Assembly (NCBI GenBank): GCA_036506155.1 | Contig: DASXSF010000018.1 | Span: 1 to 35,696 of the forward strand | DNA length: 35,696 nucleotides | Source: DASXRA01 sp036506155 | GTDB lineage: Bacteria; Actinomycetota; Actinomycetes; Mycobacteriales; Jatrophihabitantaceae | Direction: 5' to 3' | In this document: piece after piece, positions 6,557 to 15,298 of the stretch | How positions within the stretch are numbered: position 1 is the stretch's first letter | Layout: every line of letters starts with the position of its first letter | Program-made: the position numbers and the translations under genes | The notes under the pieces: generated by a model | The model's database searches: none | The model's input: the letters and a program-made list of their open reading frames with translations, nothing else | What the model was told of the DNA's origin: nothing

Positions 6557-9355
6557 TTGGGCGAGGACTGGGCTGGGCGGGAGCGCGGCCGTGTTGTCGG
6601 CCGTGAGGTCGAGGTGGCGGTGCTGGCCGACTTTCTCGCCGCGGGGCAGTCCAGGCCTCAAGGACTTGTGCTGGACGGCGTCGCAGGGATAGGGAAGACC
6701 ACCCTGTTCGACGCAACGGTGGTGCAGGCGCGGCGGCAGGGCTTCGCCGTTTTCTCCTGCCGTCCCGCGGCTGCCGAGGCGGCCTTCTCATTCGCTGCGC
6801 TCGCCGATCTCTTGAGCCCGGTACTGGCGGAGGGGCTCAGCCGGTTGCCGGCGCCGCAGCGCCGGGCGCTTGCGGCGGCGTTGCTCCTGGAGGAGTCCGG
6901 AGGGTCTGCGCCGGACGAGCGGGCGATCGCGTTTGCGGTGCTCCAGCTTCTCGGTGAGCGCAGTGGGGAGCCGCTGCTGATTGCGGTTGATGACGTGCAG
7001 TGGCTCGATGCGCTGTCGGCCTCGGTGCTGGCGTTCGCGCTGCGGCGGCTTGCGGCGGCGCCGGCCGCGATTCTTGTCGCTCGCCGTGGCAGCGGGAATG
7101 AAGCGGCTCCACTCGGCCTCGATCGTGCGTTTTCGAGTGAGGGGCTGCGGCGGTTGCGGCTCGGTCCGCTGAGCGCCGGTGCAACGCACCGTTTGTTGCG
7201 GCAGCACCTCGGAGTCTCGTTTCCTCGTCCGACGCTGGTCCGGCTTCACGAGACGTCGGGCGGGAATCCCTTCTATGCGCTGGAGTTCGCGCGCGCGCTC
7301 CAGCACTCGCGTGAGTGCGCGGGCCCGGGTGAGCGGCCGACGGTTCCGACATCGCTCACCGATCTTGTCTCGGCGCGGCTGGCGGCGCTGTCGGACGAGG
7401 TTCGCGAGGTGCTCGAGCCGGTTGCGCTGCTGAGCAACCCCTCGATCTCGATCGTCGAGGCGGTGGCATCCGACACCACGAGTGCGCGTTGGCGGCTCGG
7501 CACAGCAGAGGCTGCAGCGATCGTCCAGCTCGACGAGGAGCGTATTCGCTTCACCCATCCGCTGCTGGCTGCGTGCGTCGAGGCGGAGCTCGATCCCCGC
7601 CGGCGGCGATGGCTGCATCGCCGGCTCGCGGAGCTGGTCGGCGATCCCGAGCAGCGCGCCCGGCATCTTGCTCTGGGCGCGAGCGGGCCGTCGGCCGAGC
7701 TCGCCGACGAGCTGGAGGCCGCCTCGGCGATCGCGGCCTCGCGTGGTGCGTCGGTGGCGGCGGCCGAACTGGCGGAGAGTTCGGTCTCGCTCACGCCAGC
7801 CGATGCTGCCGAGGAGACTCTGCGCCGCCGGCAGCTTCTTGCGGCCGATCATCGCTACGCGAGTGGCGACGCAGAGCGGTCGCGGGCGATCCTCGAGCCG
7901 CTCCTCGATCAGCTGCCGCCTGGTGCCGAGCGCGCGGAGGTGTTGCGGCGGCTCGGCGAGCGCTCGGTCGACGATTTCGAAAGGTCGGAGCGACTCCTGG
8001 AACAGGCTTTCGTCGAGGCCGAGTCCGATCGCCGGCTGCGCGCGGAGATCGTCATGCCCAGAGTGGCGACGGCGTTTCTTCGCCATGGGCCGGCGGCAGC
8101 AGTCCAGCTGGCACGGGAATCGGCGCAGGTCGTGGAAGAGAGCGGCGACATTGTTCTGCTCGCGATGTTTCTGGCGCAGCTGAGCTTCTCCGAGCTGTGC
8201 GGGGACGGTGTGACGGCTGGGGTGCTCGAGCGGGCGCTCGAGCTCGAGCAGCAGCTAGGACCGCTTCCGACACAGATCACGCCGACGTTCGTCGAGGGGC
8301 TGCGGCTGATGTACGCAGACGAGCACGGGCCCGCTCGCGAGGCCTTGCAGCGGGCGCATGCCGCCGCCGTGGCGCAAGGCGACGAGTCCGCACAGGACAA
8401 TGCGCTGCTCTTTCTGACCGAACTCGCGTGCCGCGCCGGTGACTGGGGCCGCGCCGACGACTATGCGGAGGCAACGCTGCAGGCGGGTGAGCGGTGGGGC
8501 CTCGAGTTTCAGGGCGGCGCGGCGCTGTGGATCAGGGGGTTGGTCGATGCCTATCTCGGTCGCCTCGGCCAGGCTCGGGCGCGCGCGACCGAGGGGGTGT
8601 CGCGCTCGCGCGAGGAGGGCGAGCAGGCGTTTCTCGAGCGCAATCTCGCGCTGCTCGGTCTGATCGACCTGTCCACGGGCGACTACTCCGCGGCGGCGGA
8701 GCGGCTGGCTCCGGTCGTCCGACGGCGGCAGGCGCGTGGTGCGGGCGAGCCGAGCCTCTACCCCGCCCGGGAGCTTGCGATCGAGGCGCTGGTCGCTGTC
8801 GGCGACCTCGACGAGGCCCGCGTCCAGCTCGATTGGCTGGAGGAAGCCGGGCGCCGGCTCGCGACTCCCTGGCCGCTCGCCATGGCTGCGCGCTGTCGGG
8901 GCCTGCTCGAGGCGGCCGAGGGCGACTACGAAGCTGCGCTCGCAAGCTGCGAGCAGGCACTTGAGATGCACGAGCGGATGCCCGTGCCGTTCGAGCGCGC
9001 TCGTACCTTGCTCATCTACGGCACGATTCTTCGCCGTATCAAGCGGCGAAAGGCGGCACGCGAGAAGATCGAAGCGGCGCTCTCGATCTTCGAGGCGCTG
9101 CCCGCGCCGGGCTGGGCAGACAACGCGCGCGCCGAGCTCGCGCGCCTCGGCGGGCGTGCGCCGTCGGGCAGTGGGTTGACACCGAGCGAGCGGCGGATCG
9201 CCGAGCTGGTCGCGGCGGGGAAGAGCAACAAGGAGGCCGCGGCCGCACTATTCCTGAGCGTCCATACGGTCGAGGACGCGCTGAAACGGATCTACCGCAA
9301 GCTCGAAGTGCGCTCGCGGACCGAGCTCTCGCGCCGGCTGAGTCCCGACTCCTAG
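6557..9355 (+). CDS. LuxR-family regulator with AAA ATPase domain (LAL type)
   Basis: This 932-residue regulator has the LAL layout: an N-terminal ATPase with VGRE (14-17), Walker A GVAGIGKT (41-48) and Walker B LLIAVDDVQWLD (140-151); a long helical TPR-like middle (about 400-860); and a C-terminal LuxR helix-turn-helix (LTPSERRIAELVAAGKSNKE followed by SVHTVEDALKRIYRKL). Such proteins are ATP-dependent activators, often of carbohydrate or secondary-metabolite genes. The start taken is TTG at 6557, just before the conserved VGRE motif; no better codon with a ribosome site is visible. It is divergent from the RHH operon and 59 bp before the DUF4242-like gene, its possible target. Confidence 0.9.
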   Translation: MGEDWAGRERGRVVGREVEVAVLADFLAAGQSRPQGLVLDGVAGIGKTTLFDATVVQARRQGFAVFSCRPAAAEAAFSFAALADLLSPVLAEGLSRLPAPQRRALAAALLLEESGGSAPDERAIAFAVLQLLGERSGEPLLIAVDDVQWLDALSASVLAFALRRLAAAPAAILVARRGSGNEAAPLGLDRAFSSEGLRRLRLGPLSAGATHRLLRQHLGVSFPRPTLVRLHETSGGNPFYALEFARALQHSRECAGPGERPTVPTSLTDLVSARLAALSDEVREVLEPVALLSNPSISIVEAVASDTTSARWRLGTAEAAAIVQLDEERIRFTHPLLAACVEAELDPRRRRWLHRRLAELVGDPEQRARHLALGASGPSAELADELEAASAIAASRGASVAAAELAESSVSLTPADAAEETLRRRQLLAADHRYASGDAERSRAILEPLLDQLPPGAERAEVLRRLGERSVDDFERSERLLEQAFVEAESDRRLRAEIVMPRVATAFLRHGPAAAVQLARESAQVVEESGDIVLLAMFLAQLSFSELCGDGVTAGVLERALELEQQLGPLPTQITPTFVEGLRLMYADEHGPAREALQRAHAAAVAQGDESAQDNALLFLTELACRAGDWGRADDYAEATLQAGERWGLEFQGGAALWIRGLVDAYLGRLGQARARATEGVSRSREEGEQAFLERNLALLGLIDLSTGDYSAAAERLAPVVRRRQARGAGEPSLYPARELAIEALVAVGDLDEARVQLDWLEEAGRRLATPWPLAMAARCRGLLEAAEGDYEAALASCEQALEMHERMPVPFERARTLLIYGTILRRIKRRKAAREKIEAALSIFEALPAPGWADNARAELARLGGRAPSGSGLTPSERRIAELVAAGKSNKEAAAALFLSVHTVEDALKRIYRKLEVRSRTELSRRLSPDS

Positions 9356-9414
9356 AGCAAAGACCCCGGATTTCCAGGGTTTCGGGCGGTCGCCCGTGGC
9401 CCCAGCCTGAAGCC

Positions 9415-9678
9415 ATGCCCGAATACCTGGTCGAGCTGTACACCATCACCGACCCGGACTCGGTTGCCCTTGCCCGTCTCGGCGCCCGAAACGGCGTTCG
9501 CTACCTGCGCTCGATCCTGATCCCGGGCGACGAGACCTGTCTGCACCTCGTCGAGGCCGCCTCCGCAGAGCAGGTCGCGGCGGCATTCGAACAGGCAGGT
9601 CTAGTGGCGGATCGGATCGTCGAGGCCGTCGGCCTGCAGGCGTGCATCGTCGTCGACAACCCAGGGAGGACGTCATGA
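9415..9678 (+). CDS. DUF4242-like small protein
   Basis: The 87-residue protein MPEYLVELYTITDPDSVALA, with GVRYLRSILIPGDETCLHLV and a closing AAFEQAGLVADRIVEAVG, has the alternating strand/helix pattern of the DUF4242 (SCO4226-like, nickel-binding) ferredoxin-fold family, in which a YVS.D...C.Y.A segment is typical. The assignment is by pattern and the sequence is divergent. Its TGA overlaps the ATG of the next gene (ATGA at 9675-9678), so the two are translationally coupled. It may be controlled by the LAL regulator upstream. Confidence 0.6.
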   Translation: MPEYLVELYTITDPDSVALARLGARNGVRYLRSILIPGDETCLHLVEAASAEQVAAAFEQAGLVADRIVEAVGLQACIVVDNPGRTS

Positions 9679-10133
9679 CCATCATCAAGGCAATCCTCGG
9701 ATTGCTCCTCGCCGCCTGCACAGCCGGAGCGTTCGCCGGCGCGAGCTCGGCCGAGAGCACCGGCTCCTCGCACCGGAGCGGAGAGCTCCAAGTGACGAAG
9801 AACTGCAAGGACTACACAGGCGCCAGCGGTTCTTTCTGCACGATCACGTCGTCGAACGTCAACGCGATCAAGGTCGGATCGAGGGTCGTCTACACCTCGG
9901 CGGCCGATTGGACCGCCGGAAGCCTGAACAGCGACCTGGTCATCTACGGGCCTGGCGCCAACCGCGCGCGTGGGCATGTCGTGCTAGATCTTTCGACGCT
10001 GTCCGGCGTGGTCACGCTCTCTGGCGGGACCGGGGTATTCACCCACTTCCATGCTGGACCGCTCACGGTCGCCTGCCCGTACTTCCCGGACTGCTCCTGG
10101 GTCGGGCCGTACGGCTTTAGCCCGCACGACTGA
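9675..10133 (+). CDS. Secreted protein of unknown function
   Basis: The 152-residue product starts MTIIKAILGLLLAACTAGAF with a likely Sec signal cleaved after the AGASSA region (about residue 26). The mature part has cysteine pairs (NCKDYTGASGSFC; ACPYFPDC) and glycine-rich strands (VVTLSGGTGVFTHFHAGPLT). That last pattern faintly recalls allene-oxide-cyclase/dirigent-like barrels, but the match is weak and I do not assign it. GGAGG at 9665-9669 serves the ATG, which overlaps the previous stop codon. With its neighbour it forms a small two-gene unit after the LAL regulator. Confidence 0.75.
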   Translation: MTIIKAILGLLLAACTAGAFAGASSAESTGSSHRSGELQVTKNCKDYTGASGSFCTITSSNVNAIKVGSRVVYTSAADWTAGSLNSDLVIYGPGANRARGHVVLDLSTLSGVVTLSGGTGVFTHFHAGPLTVACPYFPDCSWVGPYGFSPHD

Positions 10134-10182
10134 CGGATAGGCGAAGCGTCCCCGGGATCCTCGCGAGCGGTCTCGTCTGCTC

Positions 10183-10197
10183 GGGACCTTCGGCCCT
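10183..10197. promoter_or_regulatory. DosR-like dyad upstream of the USP-gap operon
   Basis: GGGACCTTCGGCCCT fits the GGGAC-N4-GNCCC core of the published mycobacterial DosR consensus (TTSGGGACTWWAGTCCCSAA). It is centred 67 bp before the ATG at 10257, and an AT-rich TTATGAATAT at 10226-10235 is a plausible -10 region at roughly the distance seen in DosR promoters. It would drive the operon of two USPs, GAPDH and the acyltransferase/synthetase. The binding protein is not encoded in this window. Confidence 0.6.
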
Positions 10198-10256
10198 CAT
10201 GTCGTGGGGGGCAACTGTGCTGTGCTTATGAATATCGGGCACAGGAGGTGGCCGCC

Positions 10257-11144
10257 ATGACTGCGCCGGTCGTCGTCGGAGTGGACGGCTCGCAGCCAGG
10301 CGAGCGGGCGCTGGTGTGGGCAGCTGACGAGGCGGCGCTGCACGGTGCTCAGTTGCTGATCGTGCACTGCGGCGACGTCCTTACCAGGGAGGCCCGGGCC
10401 CGGGGCGAGGTACCCGACTACAGCCACGCGGTGCTGCGCGAGGCCGTCGCCACCGCACTCGACGCCAGCGATGCATGCAACGTCAGCACGCTGCTCCGGG
10501 ACGACCAGCCCGCCGGAGTGCTCGTCGAACTGAGCAAGCACGCCCGCATGCTTGTGGTAGGCACCCACGGCGCCGGCCGCATCGCCGGCGCCCTGCTCGG
10601 ATCCGTGGCGCATCGCGTCGCCGCGCACGCGGGGTGCCCGGTTGTGGTGGTGCCGGAGGAGTGGCGCGCGCCAGCAGCGGGCGAAGCACGTCCGGTGGTA
10701 GTCGGCGTGTCCGGTTCGCCGTCTGCGCGGGACGCGTTGGAGTTCGCGTTCACCGAGGCCGAACGTGCCGGTGTGCCGTTGGTAGCGGTCCGATCGTGCG
10801 CCGAGAGCGACCAGACGGACGGCGAAGAGGGCGCAATCCGCCGGCGGCACCAAGCGCAGCTCACCGAGCTTGTCGAGGCAGCCTGGACGAACCATGCAGG
10901 CGTCGAGGTTGTCACCGAACTGTCCAGCGCTTCGGTCTACGACGCGCTGCACGATGCCGCCGCCCGCGCCTCGCTACTCGTGCTCGGCTGCCGGCATGCC
11001 GAGGAAAACCGCTTCGCCCGGCTGGGTCCGGTCTCGTCGCGGCTGCTGCACAGCTCACCCTGCCCAGTCGCGATCGTCGGCCGACCCGTCGCACTCGCGG
11101 CGGCGAGCGTTGCGGACGATCTCGCGCTGGCCGGGCAGTCATGA
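10257..11144 (+). CDS. Universal stress protein, tandem UspA domains
   Basis: The 295-residue protein holds two UspA domains. The first opens VVVGVDGSQPGERALVWAAD and has an intact nucleotide motif GTHGAGRIAGALLGS (G-x2-G-x9-G-S), so it probably binds ATP. The second (about residues 148-285, PVVVGVSGSPSARDALEFAF) has GCRHAEENRFARLGPVS instead, lacking the second glycine. The ATG at 10257 is chosen over a GTG at 10248 because AGGAGG (10243-10248) is ideally spaced for it. It is the first gene of a four-gene operon with overlapping stops and starts. Tandem-domain USPs are abundant in the M. tuberculosis DosR regulon. Confidence 0.92.
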   Translation: MTAPVVVGVDGSQPGERALVWAADEAALHGAQLLIVHCGDVLTREARARGEVPDYSHAVLREAVATALDASDACNVSTLLRDDQPAGVLVELSKHARMLVVGTHGAGRIAGALLGSVAHRVAAHAGCPVVVVPEEWRAPAAGEARPVVVGVSGSPSARDALEFAFTEAERAGVPLVAVRSCAESDQTDGEEGAIRRRHQAQLTELVEAAWTNHAGVEVVTELSSASVYDALHDAAARASLLVLGCRHAEENRFARLGPVSSRLLHSSPCPVAIVGRPVALAAASVADDLALAGQS

Positions 11145-11569
11145 GCCGCATCGTCGTCGGCGTCGATGGCTCCGAGCCCTCCAAGGCGGCCCTTCACTGG
11201 GCGGCGCGGTTCCTGGCCGTTACCGGCGGCTGGATCGATGCGGTGATCGCGTGGCATCCGCCGGTGAGCTACGGCATGTCCCTCTTACCAGGTGACTGGA
11301 ACCCGGAGAAGGACGCCGAGAAGGTGCTCAGCCGCGCTGTAGACGAGGTGTTCGGCGCGGACCGGCCTGCGGGAACGCGGCTGATCGTTCGCGAGGGCAA
11401 CCCCGCCAAGGTGCTGCTCGACGAGAGCAGGGACGCCGCCCTGCTCGTGGTGGGCAGCCGGGGGCACGGCGGGTTCGCCGGGCTGTTACTGGGCTCGGTG
11501 AGCGCCCACTGCGCCGAGCACGCGACGCTCCCCGTCCTGGTCGTCCATAGCGATAAGGAGATTCCGTGA
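11141..11569 (+). CDS. Universal stress protein, single UspA domain
   Basis: The 142-residue UspA protein starts MSRIVVGVDGSEPSKAALHW and has the full ATP-binding motif GSRGHGGFAGLLLGS near its end, followed by the typical LPVLVVHSD strand. Its ATG overlaps the TGA of the first USP gene (ATGA at 11141-11144), and its own TGA overlaps the GTG of gap (GTGA at 11566-11569), so the group is translationally coupled. The ribosome site for the next gene, AAGGAG, lies within its last codons. Confidence 0.92.
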   Translation: MSRIVVGVDGSEPSKAALHWAARFLAVTGGWIDAVIAWHPPVSYGMSLLPGDWNPEKDAEKVLSRAVDEVFGADRPAGTRLIVREGNPAKVLLDESRDAALLVVGSRGHGGFAGLLLGSVSAHCAEHATLPVLVVHSDKEIP

Positions 11570-12564
11570 GTACTCGTGTTGGCATCAACGGCATGGGGCG
11601 CATCGGACGGGAGTATCTGCGCTATGCGTCCACCTCGACCGATCTCGAAGTGGTGGCCGTCAACGACATCGCCGACCTGCCGACAATTGCGCGGCTGCTG
11701 CGACACGACAGCACGTTCGGGCCTTTCGGCAAGGACGTCGACGTGAGCGGCGAGGCGATCGTGGTGGACGGTCGCAAGATCGCCGTCAGCGCGGTCCGGG
11801 AGCCGTCCGGGCTCGACTGGGCAGCGCACGGCGTCGAGGTCGTGATCGAGTCCACCGGCAAGTTCCGCACCCGTGACGCGGCACAGGCGCACCTGACAGC
11901 CGGCGCGCAACGGGTGATCATCTCTGCGCCGGGCAAAGGCGTGGACGTGACGATCGTGATGGGCGTCAACGATGACATCTACGATCACGCGAACCATCGC
12001 GTGATCTCGAACGCCTCGTGCACAACGAACTGCGTGGCGCCGATGGTGAAGGTGCTGCACGACGCGTTCGGCATCGAGCGAGGATTCATGACGACCGTGC
12101 ACGCGTACACGAACGATCAGAACGTGCTGGACGCACCGCACAAGGATCCGCGTCGCGCCCGGTCGGCAGCAGTGAACATCATCCCCACCACGACCGGCGC
12201 CGCCCGAGCCGTCGGGGAGGTGCTGCCCGATCTGAAGGGCCGGCTGGACGGCGTGGCGCTGCGCGTTCCGGTCGTCGACGGATCGTTGGTCGACCTCGCC
12301 GCACTGCTCGAGGTGGACGTCACGGTCGACGACGTGAACACGGCGTTCCAGGCCGCTGCCCAAGACGGCCCGCTCGCCGGATTGCTGCGCTACACCACCG
12401 AGCCTGTCGTGTCCACCGACGTGATCGGCGACGCCGCGTCCTGCGTGTTCGACTCCGGCCTGACCCAGGCGGCCGGCCGCCTCGTCAAGGTTTTCGGCTG
12501 GTACGACAACGAGTGGGGCTACACCTGCCGGCTTGCCGACCTCACCCGTCTGATCGCCGGATGA
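11566..12564 (+). CDS. gap: Glyceraldehyde-3-phosphate dehydrogenase, type I
   Basis: This 332-residue enzyme oxidises glyceraldehyde-3-phosphate to 1,3-bisphosphoglycerate with NAD. It has the Rossmann motif GINGMGRIGRE, the NAD-type VNDIAD, the catalytic SNASCTTNC with C152, TTVHAYTNDQ, and the C-terminal WYDNEWGYTCRL. It starts with GTG at 11566, overlapping the USP stop, with AAGGAG upstream. It sits between USP genes and an acyl-CoA synthetase rather than with pgk-tpi, which suggests a second, condition-specific GAPDH. Under oxygen limitation it would supply ATP-generating glycolytic flux; that role is inferred from context. Confidence 0.95.
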   Translation: MSTRVGINGMGRIGREYLRYASTSTDLEVVAVNDIADLPTIARLLRHDSTFGPFGKDVDVSGEAIVVDGRKIAVSAVREPSGLDWAAHGVEVVIESTGKFRTRDAAQAHLTAGAQRVIISAPGKGVDVTIVMGVNDDIYDHANHRVISNASCTTNCVAPMVKVLHDAFGIERGFMTTVHAYTNDQNVLDAPHKDPRRARSAAVNIIPTTTGAARAVGEVLPDLKGRLDGVALRVPVVDGSLVDLAALLEVDVTVDDVNTAFQAAAQDGPLAGLLRYTTEPVVSTDVIGDAASCVFDSGLTQAAGRLVKVFGWYDNEWGYTCRLADLTRLIAG

Positions 12565-15224
12565 CGATTGCTGCGATGGAGCTTCACGAAGTCGATGCGC
12601 TGCGATCCGACGGCGGGCTGGTCCACCTGCGCCCAGTGAAGGAGAACGATCGCGAGGGATTGCTGCGGCTCCACGCCCGCGCGTCCGACGAGTCGATTTA
12701 CTACCGCTTCTTCACGGTGAGCCGGCACGCGGCCGACGCGTACCTGGAGCGGTTGCTGGGCCCCGCCGACGGCGAGCATCAGGCCCTGGTGGCGCTGGTC
12801 GGCGACGATGTTGTCGGGGTGGCCGGATTCGAGCCGGTGAGCGACACGACCGCCGAGTTCGCGGTGCTCGTCGAGGACACCGAGCAGCACGAGGGCATCG
12901 GCACGCTGCTGATCGAGCACCTCGCGAGCATGGCCCGGCACCGCGGCATCCGTCAGTTCGTCGCGGACGTGCTGGCCGAGAACACCGTGGCGCAACGGAT
13001 GATCCGCCGCCTCGGCTTCGAGGTGAGTGCCGATCTGGAGTACGGCACCACCCACCTCCGCTTCGACCTGGAACCGCGCTCGCCGGTCATCGCGGCGATC
13101 GACGACCGGGACCGGATCGCCGACGTCGCGAGCCTGCGGCCGCTGCTCGCGCCGCAGTCCGTTGCCGTGATCGGTGCGAGCGTGCGTCCCCGGGCAGTGG
13201 GCCACGAGGTGCTGCGCCACATTCTCGACGGCGGCTTTACCGGCAGCGTGTACGCGGTCAACCCCAAGCACGATTCCGTGCTCGGGGTGCCGTGTGTCGC
13301 CTCTGCGCAGGAGCTCCCGGTGGCGCCCGATCTTGCCCTGGTGGCCATCCCGGCCCTCGGCGTGCCCGATGTGGTGCGCGCCTGCGGAGAGCGCGGGGTA
13401 CGCGGGGTGGTGCTGCTCACCGCCGGGTTCGGTGAGACGGGGGCGGCGGGCCAGGCGCTGCAGCGCCAGGTCCTGACTGTCGCCCGTCGCCATGGGATGC
13501 GGATGATCGGCCCGAATTGCCTCGGCGTGGTGAACAGCGATCCGGCGGTGCGGCTCAACGCGACGTTCGCCGCACTGCCGATGCGGCCCGGCCGCCTCGG
13601 GCTGGTGTCGCAGTCCGGCGCGCTCGGGATCGCCGTCCTCGCCGCGGCGCAGCGGCGCGGGCTCGGGATCGCGCAGTTCGTGTCGGTCGGCAACAAGGCC
13701 GATGTCAGCGGCAACGACCTGCTACTGGCCTGGGAGCGCGACGATCGCGTGGCCGTGATCGGGCTGTACCTGGAGTCGTTCGGCAACCCGCGCAAGTTCG
13801 TGCGCATCGCCCGCCGCGTCGCGCACACGAAGCCGATCATCGCGATCAAGGCTGGGCGTTCGCTTGCCGGGCAGCGCGCCGGCCGCTCGCACACCGCGGC
13901 GGCCGCGGCGTCCGACGCAGTTGTCGACGCACTGTTCACCCAGGCCGGCGTGCTGCGCGTCGACTCGATGGAGCAGTTGGTCGACGTCTCGCGACTCTTG
14001 CTCGACCAGCCGCTTCCTGCCGGCCCCCGCCTGGCCATTGTCGGGAACTCCGGCGGTCCGGAGATCCTCGCGGCGGATGCGGCCGAGGCGGCCGGACTGT
14101 CCGTGGTCGAACTCGATGCATCGACCGTCGACCGGCTGCGCGGCACAGCCCCGTCCGCGGCGTCGTGCGAGAACCCCGTCGACCTCACGGCCGGCGCGCA
14201 GCCGGAACTGTTCGCCGATGCGGTGCAAGTGCTCCTCGACGCTTCGGAGGTCGACGTCGTCCTGGGGGTCTTCACCGAGACTGCGGTGGCCGATCCCGCC
14301 GAGATCCTGTCGCGGGTCGCGACGCTCGCCGCCGGATCCGGCAAGCCGTTGGCCGTGACCCAGGTGGGCGGCGAGCCGAGCAGCGCACACGGCGTGCCCG
14401 TCTTCGCATTTCCCGAGCCCGCCGCGGCTGCGCTCGGCTACGCGTACCGCTACGCGCGGATCCAGGGCGCTGCGGTGTCCGAGCCCACCCGAATCGACAC
14501 GGTCGATCTCGCCGGCGCGCGTTCGCTCGTGCGGCAGGACTTGGTTGCCGGCGGCGACTGGCTTCCCCCGGACGAGGTCGCCGCGCTGCTCTCGACATAC
14601 CGCATCCCAGTTTGCCCGTACCGGATCGTCAGCGGCGCCGACGACGCAGTGCAGGCTGCCGCCGAACTGGGCTACCCGGTCGTGGCCAAGATCGCCCGCG
14701 GCGCGGTGCACAAAACCGAGGCCGGTGGCGTGCGCTTGGACCTGCGCGACGCCGCAGCGGTGCGGGACGCGGTGGCGGCCATCCAGGCGACGGGCGCTCG
14801 GGATGTGCTGCTCCAGCCGATGACCGGTTCGGGTGTCGAGCTGATCATCGGCGCCGTACAGGATCAGCAGTTCGGACCGGTCGTCATGATCGGCGCCGGC
14901 GGCGTGCTCGCCGACATGATCGCCGACCGGCAGTTGCGGCTCGCTCCGCTCAGCGACGACGACGCCGACGACATGATCGGCAGGCTGCGCACTGCGCCCC
15001 TGCTGGACGGCTACCGCGGCGGGCCGGTCGTTTCGCGGCCCGCGGTACGCGGGTTGCTGGTCCGCCTGGCGGCGCTCGCCAACGATTTGCCCGAGGTGGC
15101 CGAGCTCGACCTCAACCCGGTGATCTGCCGCGGCGGCGACGACCTGATCGTCGTCGATGCCAAGGTGCGCGTTGCGCCGGCGCCTGTCCTGCCTGACCCG
15201 TTGCTTCGCCAATTGCGGGCTTAG
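12561..15224 (+). CDS. GNAT acetyltransferase fused to NDP-forming acyl-CoA synthetase
   Basis: The 887-residue fusion has an N-terminal GNAT domain (about 17-175; acetyl-CoA loop QHEGIGTLLIEHL), a CoA-binding Rossmann domain (about 192-330; SVAVIGAS), a succinyl-CoA-synthetase-like domain with SQSGALG and GRSHTAAAAASD (H444), and a C-terminal ATP-grasp domain (about 669-887; VVAKIARGAVHKTEAGGVRL). The architecture matches actinobacterial Pat-type protein acetyltransferases, which acetylate acyl-CoA synthetases. H444 and the ATP-grasp lysine are retained, so acyl-CoA + ADP + Pi to acid + ATP is possible. The ATG overlaps the gap stop (ATGA). The frame is open further upstream, but that part is antisense-like shadow sequence within gap. 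Confidence 0.9.
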   Translation: MTIAAMELHEVDALRSDGGLVHLRPVKENDREGLLRLHARASDESIYYRFFTVSRHAADAYLERLLGPADGEHQALVALVGDDVVGVAGFEPVSDTTAEFAVLVEDTEQHEGIGTLLIEHLASMARHRGIRQFVADVLAENTVAQRMIRRLGFEVSADLEYGTTHLRFDLEPRSPVIAAIDDRDRIADVASLRPLLAPQSVAVIGASVRPRAVGHEVLRHILDGGFTGSVYAVNPKHDSVLGVPCVASAQELPVAPDLALVAIPALGVPDVVRACGERGVRGVVLLTAGFGETGAAGQALQRQVLTVARRHGMRMIGPNCLGVVNSDPAVRLNATFAALPMRPGRLGLVSQSGALGIAVLAAAQRRGLGIAQFVSVGNKADVSGNDLLLAWERDDRVAVIGLYLESFGNPRKFVRIARRVAHTKPIIAIKAGRSLAGQRAGRSHTAAAAASDAVVDALFTQAGVLRVDSMEQLVDVSRLLLDQPLPAGPRLAIVGNSGGPEILAADAAEAAGLSVVELDASTVDRLRGTAPSAASCENPVDLTAGAQPELFADAVQVLLDASEVDVVLGVFTETAVADPAEILSRVATLAAGSGKPLAVTQVGGEPSSAHGVPVFAFPEPAAAALGYAYRYARIQGAAVSEPTRIDTVDLAGARSLVRQDLVAGGDWLPPDEVAALLSTYRIPVCPYRIVSGADDAVQAAAELGYPVVAKIARGAVHKTEAGGVRLDLRDAAAVRDAVAAIQATGARDVLLQPMTGSGVELIIGAVQDQQFGPVVMIGAGGVLADMIADRQLRLAPLSDDDADDMIGRLRTAPLLDGYRGGPVVSRPAVRGLLVRLAALANDLPEVAELDLNPVICRGGDDLIVVDAKVRVAPAPVLPDPLLRQLRA

Positions 15225-15248
15225 CGCTTCGATCGGCCCGGCGTCGTC

Positions 15249-15263
15249 GGGACGTTCGGCTCT
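15249..15263 (+). promoter_or_regulatory. DosR-like dyad plus -10, leaderless USP promoter
   Basis: GGGACGTTCGGCTCT has one change from the palindromic form in its right arm. TAGCAT at 15286-15291 fits an actinobacterial TANNNT -10 hexamer, placing the transcription start at about 15299, which is the first base of an ATG. The dyad centre is then 43 bp upstream of the start, the usual place for the proximal DosR site. The three elements support one another. Confidence 0.55.
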
Positions 15264-15298
15264 GGGTGGGCGCCGCGTGCGCCAATAGCATGCGGTAC

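Noticed and set aside
12018..12560. Long N-terminal extension of the GNAT fusion
   Set aside because: It overlaps the gap gene out of phase, is low-complexity, and the ATG at 12561 overlaps the gap stop as in the other coupled pairs.
13517..15196. 559-codon plus-strand frame inside the acyl-CoA synthetase gene
   Set aside because: Shadow frame with Arg-rich composition; the overlapping frame has clear CoA-binding and ATP-grasp motifs.
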